Part shown: in pieces, positions 5,784 through 5,885 of the stretch
Numbering within the stretch: the first letter of the stretch is position 1
Layout of the letters: the number at the start of each line of letters is the position of its first letter
From: Opitutia bacterium UBA5964
Lineage (GTDB): Bacteria > Verrucomicrobiota > Verrucomicrobiia > Opitutales > Coraliomargaritaceae
Direction of reading: 5' to 3'
DNA: 5,885 nucleotides
Assembly: GCA_002430605.1 (NCBI GenBank)
Contig: DJBY01000035.1
Location: 5,268-11,152, forward strand
The notes under the pieces: model-generated
Database searches by the model: none
The model's input: only the letters and a program-made list of their open reading frames with translations
What the model was told of the DNA's origin: nothing
Position numbers and translations under genes: made by a program

Positions 5784-5885
5784 TTAATCCAGTGCCATCT
5801 CTTTATCAATCGTCGTCAGGCGATGCTGCTTAGCTCCCAGCTTCGGAATACATGCGATCAATGCTTTGGTATAAGGATGTTGCGG
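5784..5885 (-). CDS. oppD: Peptide ABC transporter ATP-binding protein, OppD/DppD type (C-terminal 33 residues, cut by window edge)
   Basis: Only the last 33 codons are present, ending at TAA (complement 5786-5784); the 5' part lies beyond the right edge. The segment reads PQHPYTKALIACIPKLGAKQ and continues HRLTTIDKEMALD. The HPYTKALIACIP motif is the oligo_HPY tail typical of OppD/DppD-type ATPases, and the following R-L-x-T-I matches the usual end of these proteins, where it is often followed by a glycine/proline segment; here the chain ends soon after. Because the tail resembles but differs from that of the OppF-type protein (HPYTRKLLDAVP), it is the likely heterodimer partner, transcribed in the same direction. 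OppD rather than OppF is inferred from order and tail sequence, without the catalytic domain in view. Confidence 0.8.
   Translation of the reverse strand, partial: PQHPYTKALIACIPKLGAKQHRLTTIDKEMALD

Overview
The window comes from a free-living Gram-negative bacterium of roughly 50-55% G+C. My best guess is a Verrucomicrobiota/Opitutae-type (Puniceicoccales-like) genome. This rests on the gene mix (a glycosyltransferase coupled to a GH130 protein, an entericidin-like lipoprotein, DUF4250, a RelE-type toxin pair), on weak or absent Shine-Dalgarno sequences at almost every start, and on a short palindromic repeat of a type I associate with that group. The taxonomic call is inference only.

Layout. 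Positions 1-184 hold no gene, only a plausible sigma70-type promoter (10-38) followed by a 12-bp AT-rich palindrome. Two forward genes follow. The first (185-2467) is a 760-residue fusion of a GT4-type glycosyltransferase with a C-terminal alpha-helical, glycosidase-like (six-hairpin) domain. The second (2464-3930) is a GH130-family mannoside hydrolase/phosphorylase whose start overlaps the first gene's stop by 4 bases (ATGA). The pair looks like a co-translated unit that makes and trims, or recycles, a probably mannose-containing glycan. The exact substrate cannot be read from sequence.

From 3966 onward nearly everything is on the reverse strand. In the direction of transcription (right to left) the order is: the last 33 codons of an OppD/DppD-type peptide ABC transporter ATPase (5784-5885, cut by the window edge), a 74-bp inverted-repeat element (5708-5781), a small DUF4250 gene on the opposite strand (5518-5706), a type II antitoxin (5235-5438), its RelE/ParE-family toxin (4965-5231), the OppF/DppF-type ATPase (4147-4956), and a 45-residue entericidin-like lipoprotein (3966-4103) whose reading frame is too short for usual ORF cut-offs.

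Working together. OppD and OppF normally form a heterodimer that powers di-/oligopeptide import and are usually encoded side by side. Here the toxin-antitoxin pair, the DUF4250 gene and the repeat lie between them, and oppF starts only 8 bases after the toxin stop. A 9+9 bp perfect inverted repeat at the antitoxin start is a strong candidate autoregulatory operator and may therefore also affect oppF. I see no CRISPR array, tRNA, rRNA or transposase. I do not see a wholly new system. The points most worth following up are the interrupted oppD-oppF pair, the 74-bp repeat filling the gap exactly, and the GT4-fusion/GH130 unit.
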